From Betaproteobacteria bacterium Ga0077526 (GTDB lineage Bacteria; Pseudomonadota; Gammaproteobacteria; Burkholderiales; Ga0077523): a stretch of 64,000 nt of DNA. The DNA lies in contig LNDV01000022.1 in NCBI GenBank assembly GCA_001464765.1, positions 22,702 to 86,701 on the forward strand. The letters run 5' to 3'. The position numbers were made by a program, and so were the translations under genes. Within the stretch, counting starts at the first letter, position 1, and the number at the start of each line of letters is the position of its first letter. The notes below the pieces were generated by a model. The model saw only the letters and a program-made list of their open reading frames with translations. It made no database searches and had not been told where the DNA came from. Positions 46,877-55,318 of the stretch are shown here, piece by piece.

Positions 46877-48675
46877 TCGGTCACGCGGCGGCTGAACGCG
46901 GCCCACTCGCAGGTGAGCAGACAGAAGGCCAATCCCAGCAGCCATACCCATGGCTCCGGCCACGTCCGGGGGGGAACCTGGATCGCCTCTGCAAGGACCC
47001 CTTCGCTGTGGAGGGACCTTCGATTGATCTGGGGCAGGAGCGGATCGATCGCATTGGCGATCACGACGAGCTGCTTCCGGCCGTCGTCGACCACGTAGAC
47101 GCCGGGGCGGGATGCTTCGAACAGAGTGCCCGATTCCGTTGTCGTCGCGGCGACCTGCACACGGCCCCCTTCGGTGATCCGCGCACCCGGAAGCGGGGCT
47201 TCGATGTAGCCGAGACCTTGGGTCACGACGTCGGGACTCTCGATGAGCCGGTCCAATGCGTTGCCCAGGAAGATCGGAAAGCCGGGTTGCAGCGGAAAGC
47301 TGGAATCCTGTGGGGAAAACCCGACCGCGATCCAGTGGGAACGGGCGCGCCCCGCCATGATCAGCGCGCCGCCCGCCTCTGCATCGCGCGAAGTGCCCGC
47401 CGTGACCATGCTTGTCCCGGCGGCGCCCTGCCCCACGAATGCGTTTCTGGGACGCACGCTGGCCCAGTCCACGCCTGCCGTCAGCGGATCGGAGTCGTCC
47501 CAACCCGTGACCACCGCGGGCGCCAGCGCCTTCCAGCGAATGCCGAGCCAGGCCGCAGCCAACGGACGAAAGAGAAGGGCGCCGGCGGCGGGGGGAGCAC
47601 GCGGTGCATCCCCATCGAAGACGTAAGCGTCTGCCGACGGGAGCTCCGACCCCAGGCTCGGAGAGCGCACGGTCAACGCGATTCCGGGAAGGGAGCGCAG
47701 TGATCCCTCGAGAACGGCGTTGCCGCGGGTGACGAGGACAACGCGCCGGACACGATGCGCCGACACCACGGCATACGCGGTATCGTCCAGATCGAAGGCA
47801 TCCCCTGGCGCCGCGATGTGCGCGCGTAGCGGACCCTGCTCCAGACCGCTCACATCGAGGGTCAGGTTGACGGTGGAAGCCCCGGCGACGTTCAGCTGCC
47901 GCTCGACGCGAAAGCCGGTGGCGCCGACCACTTCCAGCGAGACGCGTTTGTCAGCCTCCGCCCCATTGGTGATCTGGAGGAAGGCGCTGTACCGGGTGCG
48001 ATCGGCCGGCAGCGGACGCGCGGTAAACGCGGTGATGCCGACGTTGTCGGCAGAATCGAAGACGGAGTGCACCGTCATGGTCTCCGACACGTCGCCCACA
48101 CTCACCCCGTCGGTAAACAGGTGGGCACGTGTGATGTCCGTGCCGGAAGGCAAGGGCGGGACGCGCGTGCGCGCATCGGGAGAGAGTGCCAGACGGTCGA
48201 GCCGCTCCACTGCCAGGCGCGCGGGAAGAAAGCCGCTGAGCGGCGCGCGCCCGGCCGTATCCAGCAGCAGGACTTCTGCGCCTTGCCCGGTCTGCTGGAT
48301 CAGGCGTCGCGAAGCATCGAGAGCATGTTGCCAGCGAGTACGTCCGTCCCCGGTGCGCGCGCCCATCGACGCGGCATTGTCCAGTACCACGACAAAGCGC
48401 TGCGCAGCCGGCTGCAGTGCGGGCAACTTCAGATCCGTCAGCGCCAGGGCCAGGCAAAGCCCGATCGCCAGCGCGAGCAACAGCGACAACAGCCAGCGCC
48501 AGCGTCGCTTGCGAACGTGCCCTGTTGTCACGACCCGCCGCCACAGGAGGGTCGACGCAACGGTAATGCGGTGCATGCGTGGTCTGATCAGGTACAGAAG
48601 GCCGATCGAGACCGCGACGGCGGCCATCAGACCGATGGCACCCGCCGTCGAGAGCAAGGCGAAGTTCAAGGGCAC
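46873..48675 (-). CDS. BatA-like membrane protein (aerotolerance N-terminal domain plus vWA-like region)
   Basis: 600 residues. N-terminal Bat domain: helix, L-L-Y-L-I-R-P-R, then S-T-L-L-W-R-R and a second helix (about 62-82). A vWA-like domain follows at about 92-200 but with degenerate MIDAS (D-N-A-A-S). A C-terminal helix lies near 575-592. Members pair with a second vWA protein, as here. No moxR ATPase or DUF58 gene adjoins. Confidence 0.85.
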   Translation of the reverse strand: MPLNFALLSTAGAIGLMAAVAVSIGLLYLIRPRMHRITVASTLLWRRVVTTGHVRKRRWRWLLSLLLALAIGLCLALALTDLKLPALQPAAQRFVVVLDNAASMGARTGDGRTRWQHALDASRRLIQQTGQGAEVLLLDTAGRAPLSGFLPARLAVERLDRLALSPDARTRVPPLPSGTDITRAHLFTDGVSVGDVSETMTVHSVFDSADNVGITAFTARPLPADRTRYSAFLQITNGAEADKRVSLEVVGATGFRVERQLNVAGASTVNLTLDVSGLEQGPLRAHIAAPGDAFDLDDTAYAVVSAHRVRRVVLVTRGNAVLEGSLRSLPGIALTVRSPSLGSELPSADAYVFDGDAPRAPPAAGALLFRPLAAAWLGIRWKALAPAVVTGWDDSDPLTAGVDWASVRPRNAFVGQGAAGTSMVTAGTSRDAEAGGALIMAGRARSHWIAVGFSPQDSSFPLQPGFPIFLGNALDRLIESPDVVTQGLGYIEAPLPGARITEGGRVQVAATTTESGTLFEASRPGVYVVDDGRKQLVVIANAIDPLLPQINRRSLHSEGVLAEAIQVPPRTWPEPWVWLLGLAFCLLTCEWAAFSRRVTE

Positions 48676-48790
48676 CGCCTCGGCGGCATGCCGCTTCCAG
48701 GAACAGGAACCGACAACGCAGGGTCAGCGATCATGGGAATGGGAGGCCCGGAGCATCCGACGGATCGAGTCTGCCATCCATGATCGGGGC

Positions 48791-50335
48791 TCAACGTTCC
48801 TTGCCGTGCTCGGTGAGGAAATAGCGTCGGACCGACGCGCGGTACGCGACGGGAATCTGCTCCCGCGCGAGCGCCGCGTCGCTGGCACCGGGCCGCACGG
48901 CACGCACCGCCGACAGGCCGGTACGGGCGGTCCCCGCTTCGGTGACGGCGTACGGACTTTCCTTTCCATGCTTGGTAGAGTCGCCCGCAGCTACCGTGTC
49001 ATCCAGGCGCTGCATGCGTGTGGCGAGTCGCGCTGCGGGCGAACTCTGCACCGGTTCTCCCGAGTGCCCGGAGGGTTCAGCCGGCGGAGTACCCTCGCCT
49101 CCGCCGGTTCCGGAGGCGACGGTGACGGCTTGAAGCGCTTCGCTATCGCTGGGCTGGGCCTGCCCCCTTCTTTGCGATTCCTGTCCGGGAGGGGTGCCGT
49201 TCGCCTCCTTTGAGTGACCACCCCCTCCTCCTTCTCCCAGCTTCGACAGAGCGTCCTCCAGCGCACCGATCTCGGTGTCGAGGCGGTCCTTTGGCGGCTC
49301 GGGGGCCTTCTCCTTCTCCCCCGCCTGCTCGTCCTCCGTCCTGTCGGCAGGCTCTACCGCGTTCTTCCTGGGCGGGCTGCCATCGTCCGGCAGCCCTGGC
49401 AATCCTGCCGAGAGGTCCTGCCCGGTCCGTACCATGCCGTCTCCAGTCGGGTCACGCGGGTCCGAAGACGCCGCCGCGGCATTCGCCACCTGGGCCGCGC
49501 GCTCCACCCATTCCCGGACACGGTCGGCATCGCCTGATTCGATGGCGCGCTTCAGTTCGGCCAGTTCTTCGCCGCTGCGCAGATTCTTCGCGAGGGCTTC
49601 GGCACGGTTCCACACGGATTTGTCTGCTCCGGCGGTGGCGGCCATGGCCCTCGCCCTCGCCGCAATCTCGTTCGCCCCGGCGTCATCGTCGGAGCGTGGC
49701 TGCACAGAGAGGCTGCGAATGACACCCGCACTCCGATCGGCAGGCACCCCCGTATCGCTGCCGACGAACATCAGCGCCAGGACCGCGGTCCCGAGCCCTG
49801 CTGCCGACGCAAGGCTGCGCGGCGCGCGCAATGGAAAGACCGCACGGACGTCGAGCGCGCTGGTCGTCCGTACGGCCCTCCCGAGCACCAACGCCTCCCA
49901 GGCGGAAGGCGTCTCCTCGCGCGCGAACCAGCATGCGCTGACCAGTTCGTCATTCAGGCGACAGCGTGCGTCCGCGATGGCTGCAACTGTCTGGAGCGAA
50001 CGACCTTGCATGCAGCGCCACCCCAGCCACCCGATGGCGGCAGCGCCGGCGAACACGAAAAAAGGCACGATCGCGGTCAGTACCGGTCGCGGCACCCCCG
50101 AGCGCTCGAGGAGCAGGTACAGAGCGGCGCTTGCGAGCAAGGCACAGGAAGCCCGAGCCCCATCACGCAGGCAGTTGTTCGCACGCAAGCGGCGCGCGCC
50201 GCGACCCAGCCATTCGAACAGCAGGTCACGCTCGGACGTCGAGGTTTGAACGGCTCGCGGTTTCACTGGGGCCGGGGGTGCGGGGACGATGCCGTCGGTC
50301 GCTCGCTGAGGTGCCGGACGAGTATCCTCGAGCAC
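48791..50335 (-). CDS. Membrane-anchored coiled-coil/low-complexity protein of the Bat cluster
   Basis: 514 residues. Two transmembrane helices at about 62-78 and 88-105, a charged helical region at 225-300, then a long Gly/Pro/Glu-rich linker to about 450. The C-terminus E-Q-I-P-V-A-Y-R-x-x-V-R-R-Y-F-L is a motif shared by uncharacterised proteins in MoxR/Bat loci. GTG start. Between the sulfatase-like gene and the BatA-like gene on the same strand; probably one operon. Function unknown. Confidence 0.75.
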   Translation of the reverse strand: MLEDTRPAPQRATDGIVPAPPAPVKPRAVQTSTSERDLLFEWLGRGARRLRANNCLRDGARASCALLASAALYLLLERSGVPRPVLTAIVPFFVFAGAAAIGWLGWRCMQGRSLQTVAAIADARCRLNDELVSACWFAREETPSAWEALVLGRAVRTTSALDVRAVFPLRAPRSLASAAGLGTAVLALMFVGSDTGVPADRSAGVIRSLSVQPRSDDDAGANEIAARARAMAATAGADKSVWNRAEALAKNLRSGEELAELKRAIESGDADRVREWVERAAQVANAAAASSDPRDPTGDGMVRTGQDLSAGLPGLPDDGSPPRKNAVEPADRTEDEQAGEKEKAPEPPKDRLDTEIGALEDALSKLGEGGGGGHSKEANGTPPGQESQRRGQAQPSDSEALQAVTVASGTGGGEGTPPAEPSGHSGEPVQSSPAARLATRMQRLDDTVAAGDSTKHGKESPYAVTEAGTARTGLSAVRAVRPGASDAALAREQIPVAYRASVRRYFLTEHGKER

Positions 50336-50455
50336 CCTGCGATTCGCCGGAGTGGGAAGTCACGAAGTGGAGCAACGACCGTAACACACGCCCCGGTCGA
50401 ACTCAACGAAGGGCGAATCGCGAACCGGCGCGCCGCATGGGTCGAGGTGCGGCCG

Positions 50456-51880
50456 TCATCGCCGCGGAGGATTGGCGCGCCAGAACACCGGCCGGCCCGC
50501 GGCGATCAATTCTTCCAGGTGCAGGGACGGCACCATGTCGTAGGCGTACTCGTTGAGCCTGGCAACGAGTTCCTTGACCCGACCCGGATACTTCGATGCG
50601 AGGTTGTGGGATTCCTCCGGATCGTTGTCGATGTCGAACAGTTCGATGCGGCTCGGCAGCGACGCGTGCAGGATGAGCTTCCACTCCTCTACGCGGATCG
50701 CCCCTGAGAAATCGTCCACGTTGAGCAGGATGTCGTTGCGATCGATCCGCTTGCCTTCGGCGATCACGGGCCATGCGTTTTTCCCGTCGGGCTTCCTGGG
50801 TTGTTCCAGCGCAGCGCCCGCGAGAGTGAGCAGGGTGACGTACATGTCGGTCACGTGCAGCGGTTGGGTCACGATCGTTCCGGGCGGAATCCTGCCCGGC
50901 CACGACGCCAGTGCCACGACTCGCAGTCCCCCCTCGTACAGGCTGCCCCGGCCTTCGCGATTGCTTCCGTTGTCGGCGGCCGGCCGGTCGGTGTCCCGGT
51001 CACCGGTGACGTAGCGCAACGGCACCGCGCCGCCGTTGTCGCTTTGGAACACGATGAGAGTGTTGTCCAGCATGCCGCGCTTGTGGAGCGCGGCGACGAT
51101 GCTGCCGACCGCGGAGTCCAGTGCCGTGACCGCCGCCGCGTAGCTACGGCGCGCCTCGTCCGGCACGTTCCGGTACGGATCCAGGTATGACTTCGGAACA
51201 CCATGGAACTGCGCCGGCGTGTTGAAGGCCGCCATCAGGAAAAGCGGCGCGGACCGGTCGTGCGCGGAGATGATCCGGTCGGCCTCTCGCGCCAGCAGAT
51301 CGGTCACGTAACCATCCTCCTTGACGATCCGGTCGTTTCGATACCAGTCCGCAATTGCGTTCCTGCGCAACTGCGAGTCCACACCGCCGGACAGCGAACC
51401 GTAGAACAGATCGAAACCGCGCTGCCCTGGCCAGTGCTCGCGCCTGGCGTGGCCAAGCAGCCAATGGCCCAGGAAGGCGGTCCGATAGCCGCTCGCCTTG
51501 AGGGCCTGCGGCAAGGTGCGCTCTTCCTTCGGCAGGCCGTAGCGACTGGAAGGCTCCAACGAGAGCGTCTGCAGGCCATAGCGCATCGGGTAGCGGCCCG
51601 TGAGCAGTGCAGCGCGCGTCTGCGTAGAGAAAGGCTGCGAGTAGAGCGCGTTGAATACCGCGCCACCGGTCGCAAGACTGTCGAGGGTCGGCGTGTGAAT
51701 CTTCCCGCCGTGAAAGCCGACGTCGTTCCATCCGAGGTCGTCGGCGAGCAGATAGACGATATTGGGGGCTGCCGCCGCCAGCATGGGAACGGCCGTGACC
51801 GTGAATGCGAGTGCGATCAGCAATCCGAACCACGCACGACGATTGCCACGAGCCCCAGGTCGCGTGAGCTTGAGGTCCAT
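50456..51880 (-). CDS. Exported sulfatase-fold protein with degenerate active site
   Basis: 474 residues with signal peptide (about 15-38), closest in layout to arylsulfatase B-type proteins. The metal ligands remain: Asp47-Asp48 (L-A-D-D-L-G) and Asp281-Asn282 (S-D-N-G-G). The formylglycine position is Ser85 in S-T-Q-T-R, off the C/S-x-P/A-x-R rule. G-K-W-H-L-G reads G138-H-W-L-L-G, so the Lys and His are lost. The H-x-P His is Asn220 and the G-K-G Lys is Arg311. Probably not a working sulfatase; it may bind a metal or ligand. ATG 51880 with GGGAGGGAA. Confidence 0.85.
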   Translation of the reverse strand: MDLKLTRPGARGNRRAWFGLLIALAFTVTAVPMLAAAAPNIVYLLADDLGWNDVGFHGGKIHTPTLDSLATGGAVFNALYSQPFSTQTRAALLTGRYPMRYGLQTLSLEPSSRYGLPKEERTLPQALKASGYRTAFLGHWLLGHARREHWPGQRGFDLFYGSLSGGVDSQLRRNAIADWYRNDRIVKEDGYVTDLLAREADRIISAHDRSAPLFLMAAFNTPAQFHGVPKSYLDPYRNVPDEARRSYAAAVTALDSAVGSIVAALHKRGMLDNTLIVFQSDNGGAVPLRYVTGDRDTDRPAADNGSNREGRGSLYEGGLRVVALASWPGRIPPGTIVTQPLHVTDMYVTLLTLAGAALEQPRKPDGKNAWPVIAEGKRIDRNDILLNVDDFSGAIRVEEWKLILHASLPSRIELFDIDNDPEESHNLASKYPGRVKELVARLNEYAYDMVPSLHLEELIAAGRPVFWRANPPRR

Positions 51881-51998
51881 TTCCCTCCCCCATTCATCGA
51901 TTGGCTCGATGATACAGGCGGGCACGTGATGGGAGGTCTATTGTCCAGACTGACGCGTGGACTGCTATTCGGGGTTGCATGGCCGGCAAAGCCGGGGC

Positions 51999-52087
51999 AA
52001 CACGCGGCGTCGACGACTCCGAGTATGCGAACAGGCGGGTGCTCCGGGGTCGCATCCCCAACTACGTTGGGGCCCCTGCTCCGCCCT
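51999..52087. repeat. 89-bp dispersed repeat, copy 2
   Basis: Three mismatches to 41873-41961 across 89 bp, with sharp borders. It lies 118 bp upstream of the sulfatase-fold gene and ten bases left of the putative attachment core. The hairpin CCCCAACTACGTTGGGG is kept, with the change falling in the loop. Confidence 0.85.
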
Positions 52088-52096
52088 CCGCACCCG

Positions 52097-52111
52097 CTAC
52101 TCCCACTCAAT
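52097..52111 (-). other. Putative attachment site: guaA 3'-end core, left copy
   Basis: CTACTCCCACTCAAT. On the minus strand this reads the last codons of GMP synthetase, I-E-W-E-stop, with ACC (Thr) just before. No guaA body adjoins. The same 15-mer in the same orientation is at 59675-59689. guaA 3' ends are known integration hotspots for tyrosine-integrase islands. TACCGTCA-type motifs lie to the right, as integrase arm sites would. Confidence 0.5.
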
Positions 52112-52313
52112 GGTGACTGAGCAATCTAACCCAATGTTTCTTCGGGCATCGCGAACCCTGACGAACATCCTTTACCGTCACATTTACCGCTTGGCGCACT
52201 TGGCTGTAGGCGAACGCCAATGCTCGATAGCGAAAGACGCGAGCACGGATGCCTAGACGCTGACGGTAAACGCGAGTGCAACGCACCCTCGACCTTCAGA
52301 ACACCAACCGACG

Positions 52314-52574
52314 CTACTGCACCCCGGCCATCAGGCTCTCGTATGGGATCTTCAACCCATCGTGCAACCTCTTGACCATCCGCAGGCTCAGCGGGCGCCT
52401 CCGGTTCAGAACTTCGGAAACGCGACCGCTCTGCCCGATGTACGGCTCCAGATCACGAGGCGTCAGCCCTTCCTGCTCCTTGCGGAATTTAATCGCTTCC
52501 ACCGGATCGGTGGGGCCGAAGTCGCAATGCTTGTTCTCGTACGCTTCAATGCGCGTAACGAGCACGTCGCGCTC
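52314..52574 (-). pseudogene. HigA-type antitoxin fragment lacking its N-terminus
   Basis: 86 codons matching the C-terminal two thirds of HigA-family XRE antitoxins: E-A-Y-E-N-K-H, D-P-V-E-A-I-K-F-R, L-E-P-Y-I-G-Q-S-G-R-V-S-E-V-L-N and R-P-L-S-L-R-M-V. Upstream the sequence switches within a few codons to transposase sequence in another frame. The first ~40 residues, a start codon with ribosome-binding site and any HigB toxin are missing. Confidence 0.7.
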
Positions 52575-52584
52575 GTCCGCCTGC

Positions 52585-52850
52585 GGCGGGCAGGGTCTGC
52601 AGCCTGAACACCTTGCGCCCGACGCGCGGCCCCACCGCGACGCGGTAGCTGATCGAGTGCGCCAACAGCGCCTGCATCGGCTCGTCGCCGAGGGCGAGCT
52701 CGGCAAGGCAGGTGTTATCGGTATCGCGTTCGAGCAGTCCTTGGCGTTCCAGAAAGCAGGCCACGCGCCGCGCGATGCGACCCGCCAGAGCGATGAGCTC
52801 GGCGTCGGTGGGGCGCCGGGCAAATTCTGGGACGCGAGCCCTCTCGCCAG
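52585..52850 (-). mobile_element. IS91-like transposase C-terminal fragment
   Basis: About 85 codons, minus strand: R-I-A-R-R-V-A-C-F-L-E-R-Q-G-L-L-E-R-D, then H-S-I-S-Y-R-V-A-V-G-P-R-V-G-R-K-V-F. This is the C-terminal end of IS91-family (rolling-circle) transposases. The zinc-binding and Tyr-containing catalytic parts are absent. Its 3' end abuts the truncated HigA fragment. Confidence 0.65.
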
Positions 52851-52943
52851 GGAATGCGCTCCTCCCTTGACATCGCGTCGCAAGATCTTGGAAGGACCCA
52901 AGGGAGAATCAGGCGCGGCCCCGTTGCGACCGCGCCGCCCGGA

Positions 52944-54473
52944 TCAGCCCGCCGCTCGTGGCGCGGGAATCGGTCCGAGCGCCCTCTCCAGGGAGAGCCC
53001 GAGCGAGAGCAGTTGGCGATCGCTCCCCGGCAGCGCATCGAACTCGACGCCCACGGGCAAGCCGTCCTTCGTGAGCCCTGCCGGCAGCACCAGACCCGGC
53101 ATGCCCACGCAACTGGCCGGTGCGATGTTGTGGGACATCGCCATCCAGAGCGGCCTCTTGCTGCCGCGGATCTCGACTTCCGTGTCCTGGCCGATGGGCA
53201 ACGGCGGCACCGGCACGGGCGGAAACACGATGGCCTCGACACGGTTCGCGTGGAAGTGATCCTGCATCGCCTGCCGGAACGCGGGCAACCGGCCGATGGC
53301 CGTCTCGATGGCTTCCTGGGTGGGATGGTACTGGGCGCCCGGCAGCGTCCACACATCGAAGGTGCCCTTCACGTCCGCACTCAGCTGCGCATGAAGCGCG
53401 TCGAACGTGATCCCGCTGCGCGACTCTTCCAGATAGCGGGTGATGCTGGGGGAAGTGTCTTCCGCCTGCACGATCACGCCGTCCAGCATCGCGGCATCCA
53501 TGACCGCCGGCAGGTCCGCCCACACCAACACTGCCCCTGCCGCGCTCAACCGTCGGAGGGCAGCGCTGAACACCCGTTCGACCTCGGGATCGAGCGATGC
53601 CAGGAAGTATCCCGGCGCGACTCCGATGCGCACCCCGTCGAGAGACCGCGGGGACAGCGTCGGTGATTCGCCCGAGATTGCCGCATCGAAAAGCGCCAGA
53701 TCGCTGACCGAACGCGCCAGCGGTCCGACCATGTCCATGCGCGGCGAGATCGGCATCACGCCGCCGACGGGGTAGCGGCCGGTGCTCGGCCGCAGTCCGC
53801 AGACACCGCACATGCTCGCGGGCACGCGAATCGACCCGAACGTGTCCTCGGCCACTGCGAGCGGCGCGATGCGCGCGGCCACGGCGGCGCCGGAGCCTCC
53901 GCTGCTACCACCGGGAATGCGTTTCGGGTCGTACGGGTTGCGCACCGCGCCGGTGAACATGTTGTTGCTGGTCCAGCCGTAGGACAGTTCGTGGAGATTG
54001 GTCTTGCCCATCAGGATTGCGCCGGCGCCGTAGAGCCTCGCCATCACCGGCGCGTCTTCCTTCGGGATGAACGAGCGCAATGCGCGCGTGCCGGACGTCG
54101 TGGGCAGATCCTTCGTGTTGACACTGTCCTTCACGGGCAGTGGCAGCCCGTGCAAGGGACCGAGGCGCGACCCGGACGCCCGGCGAACGTCGGCAGCCCG
54201 CGCCGCGGCGAGCGTCGCATCGCGATCGAGGCTGATGAACGCGTTCAGGCTGCGGAACCGGTCGGCACGATCGAGCAAGGCGGTGGCGTAGGCCTCGGCG
54301 GTGATGTCGCCGCGTCGCATGGCGTCGACTGCCGCGGCGGCGGACAACTCGGCCAACGAGGACCCGGTGTCTGCGCCCCAGGTGCGGCCGCTCAGGCCCG
54401 CCATCGCGGCGAGGCCGGTAACGGTCGACAGCTTCAGGAAGTCACGCCGCTGCATTTCATGGCTCTTCATCAT
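52944..54473 (-). CDS. Tat-exported amidase signature family protein
   Basis: 509 residues. Twin-arginine signal Q-R-R-D-F-L-K-L-S. Amidase triad: Lys115 (P-V-K-D-S-V), Ser190 (P-G-G-S-S-G-G-S) and Ser214 (D-T-F-G-S-I-R-V-P); the usual T-G-G-S is T-F-G-S here. ATG 54473 has GGAGGAA upstream. The small gene upstream overlaps it by 17 bp, so the two are probably coupled. Export suggests hydrolysis of extracytoplasmic amides; substrate unknown. Confidence 0.9.
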   Translation of the reverse strand: MMKSHEMQRRDFLKLSTVTGLAAMAGLSGRTWGADTGSSLAELSAAAAVDAMRRGDITAEAYATALLDRADRFRSLNAFISLDRDATLAAARAADVRRASGSRLGPLHGLPLPVKDSVNTKDLPTTSGTRALRSFIPKEDAPVMARLYGAGAILMGKTNLHELSYGWTSNNMFTGAVRNPYDPKRIPGGSSGGSGAAVAARIAPLAVAEDTFGSIRVPASMCGVCGLRPSTGRYPVGGVMPISPRMDMVGPLARSVSDLALFDAAISGESPTLSPRSLDGVRIGVAPGYFLASLDPEVERVFSAALRRLSAAGAVLVWADLPAVMDAAMLDGVIVQAEDTSPSITRYLEESRSGITFDALHAQLSADVKGTFDVWTLPGAQYHPTQEAIETAIGRLPAFRQAMQDHFHANRVEAIVFPPVPVPPLPIGQDTEVEIRGSKRPLWMAMSHNIAPASCVGMPGLVLPAGLTKDGLPVGVEFDALPGSDRQLLSLGLSLERALGPIPAPRAAG

Positions 54474-54738
54474 GGTTCGTTCCTCCAATGGACATGGGAT
54501 TGGTCGACTCCAGCAATGCATCGGTCCGAGATGGCGACACCAGCGGCGAACCATGCGAGCCATCACCAGGGGCAAGGCGGCGCGAAGCTGCCGCTGACCC
54601 GGCGACGGCCCGCCACAGCCCATCCGCGCTCCGGAACGTCACGCGTTTGCGTGACGATGCGTGCTCCACCACCCCATGGACGTCGGTGCTACCGGTGCGG
54701 CGGATGACGCGGACGACGAAGACGCGCGGTGTCGGCAT
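54457..54738 (-). CDS. Small protein, paralogue of that at 55619-55843, coupled to the amidase
   Basis: 93 residues starting M-P-T-P-R-V-F-V-V-R-V. The N-terminal ~45 residues look like two or three strands followed by F-R-S-A-D-G-L-W, a layout I associate with small uncharacterised proteins near SARP/LuxR-type regulators. ATG 54738 has GAGG upstream. Ends 17 bp inside the amidase gene. The region around its start is near-identical to that of the 55619-55843 gene, showing a duplication. A 12-bp repeat lies 41 bp upstream. Confidence 0.65.
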   Translation of the reverse strand: MPTPRVFVVRVIRRTGSTDVHGVVEHASSRKRVTFRSADGLWRAVAGSAAASRRLAPGDGSHGSPLVSPSRTDALLESTNPMSIGGTNHDEEP

Positions 54739-54778
54739 GGTGACCTCGTATTCGACGGAGCCAGTTTCGCCGGTAAGG

Positions 54779-54802
54779 AGGAACGGATTCGGTGACGGAT
54801 TC
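54779..54802 (-). promoter_or_regulatory. Two 12-bp direct repeats upstream of the amidase unit
   Basis: On the minus strand, GAATCCGTCACC then GAATCCGTTCCT, 12 bp start to start, ending 41 bp before the small gene's ATG. The same 12-mer unit, perfectly doubled, lies 39 bp before the SARP-like regulator start. SARP/BTAD regulators bind short direct repeats of about one helical turn, so this is a candidate target site. The role is inference. Confidence 0.5.
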
Positions 54803-54989
54803 CCGGATCCGTTTCTCACGCGACTGTCAGGGTTGTTCGAAGAACCCCGTGGCCGCGGTCGTGTGGAGCGGCAAGGCTAACGCCGGTGCGTGATGAGGAT
54901 CCCGGCATTGCGGGTTGCTTCGATGCCGAGACCTGATACCTCGTGGACCGTCGCCGGCAGCGGGCTCGCTCGCAGGCGATCGCCCGGAT

Positions 54990-55022
54990 ATGTCCATCTT
55001 TGACATTTTTAGACATAATGTC
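54990..55022. promoter_or_regulatory. Candidate ParD operator/promoter
   Basis: Four 5-bp half-sites precede the antitoxin start: ATGTC (54990), GACAT (55002), GACAT (55012) and ATGTC (55018). The last two form the palindrome GACATAATGTC. A TTGACA hexamer overlaps at 55000-55005. This suits autorepression by a ribbon-helix-helix antitoxin. Confidence 0.5.
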
Positions 55023-55051
55023 CGCTACGACTACCTGAAGGCCCGCAGCCC

Positions 55052-55318
55052 ATGGGAATGAACGTCAATCTGACTCCTCAGCTGGAAGAGCTTGTCCGCT
55101 CGAAGGTCGAGTCCGGTCTCTACACGTCAGCAAGCGAAGTGGTTCGCGAGGCGCTGCGCCTGATGGCGGAGCAGGATCGACTTCAGGAGGCGAAGCTTGC
55201 GCAGTTGCGCGCCGACGTTCGCCAGGGGTTGGCGAGCGGGTCGAGCGAACCCTGGGATGCGGCGGCGCTCAAGACCAAGGCGCGTGCACGGCGGACGAGC
55301 AGACCGTCAGGGGCCTGA
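55052..55318 (+). CDS. ParD-type ribbon-helix-helix antitoxin
   Basis: 88 residues. The N-terminal strand N-V-N-L-T-P-Q-L and helices E-E-L-V-R-S-K-V-E-S-G-L-Y and S-A-S-E-V-V-R-E-A-L-R-L-M are classic for ParD/CopG-like antitoxins, followed by a charged tail that would wrap the toxin. Its stop is immediately followed by the toxin ATG. Likely represses its own promoter. Confidence 0.92.
   Translation: MGMNVNLTPQLEELVRSKVESGLYTSASEVVREALRLMAEQDRLQEAKLAQLRADVRQGLASGSSEPWDAAALKTKARARRTSRPSGA

Larger units (their letters stand above)
51881..52313. other. Intergenic region with repeat copy 2 and putative att site
   Basis: 433 bp without a gene. It contains the second 89-bp repeat copy, the guaA-like 15-mer at 52097-52111, and the inverted pair TTTACCGTCA (52171-52180) / TGACGGTAAA (52261-52270). 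These are described as separate entries. Confidence 0.6.

Noticed and set aside
54488..54880. 130-codon plus-strand frame
   Set aside because: Antisense to the small M-P-T-P-R gene, which has a ribosome-binding site and a paralogue.
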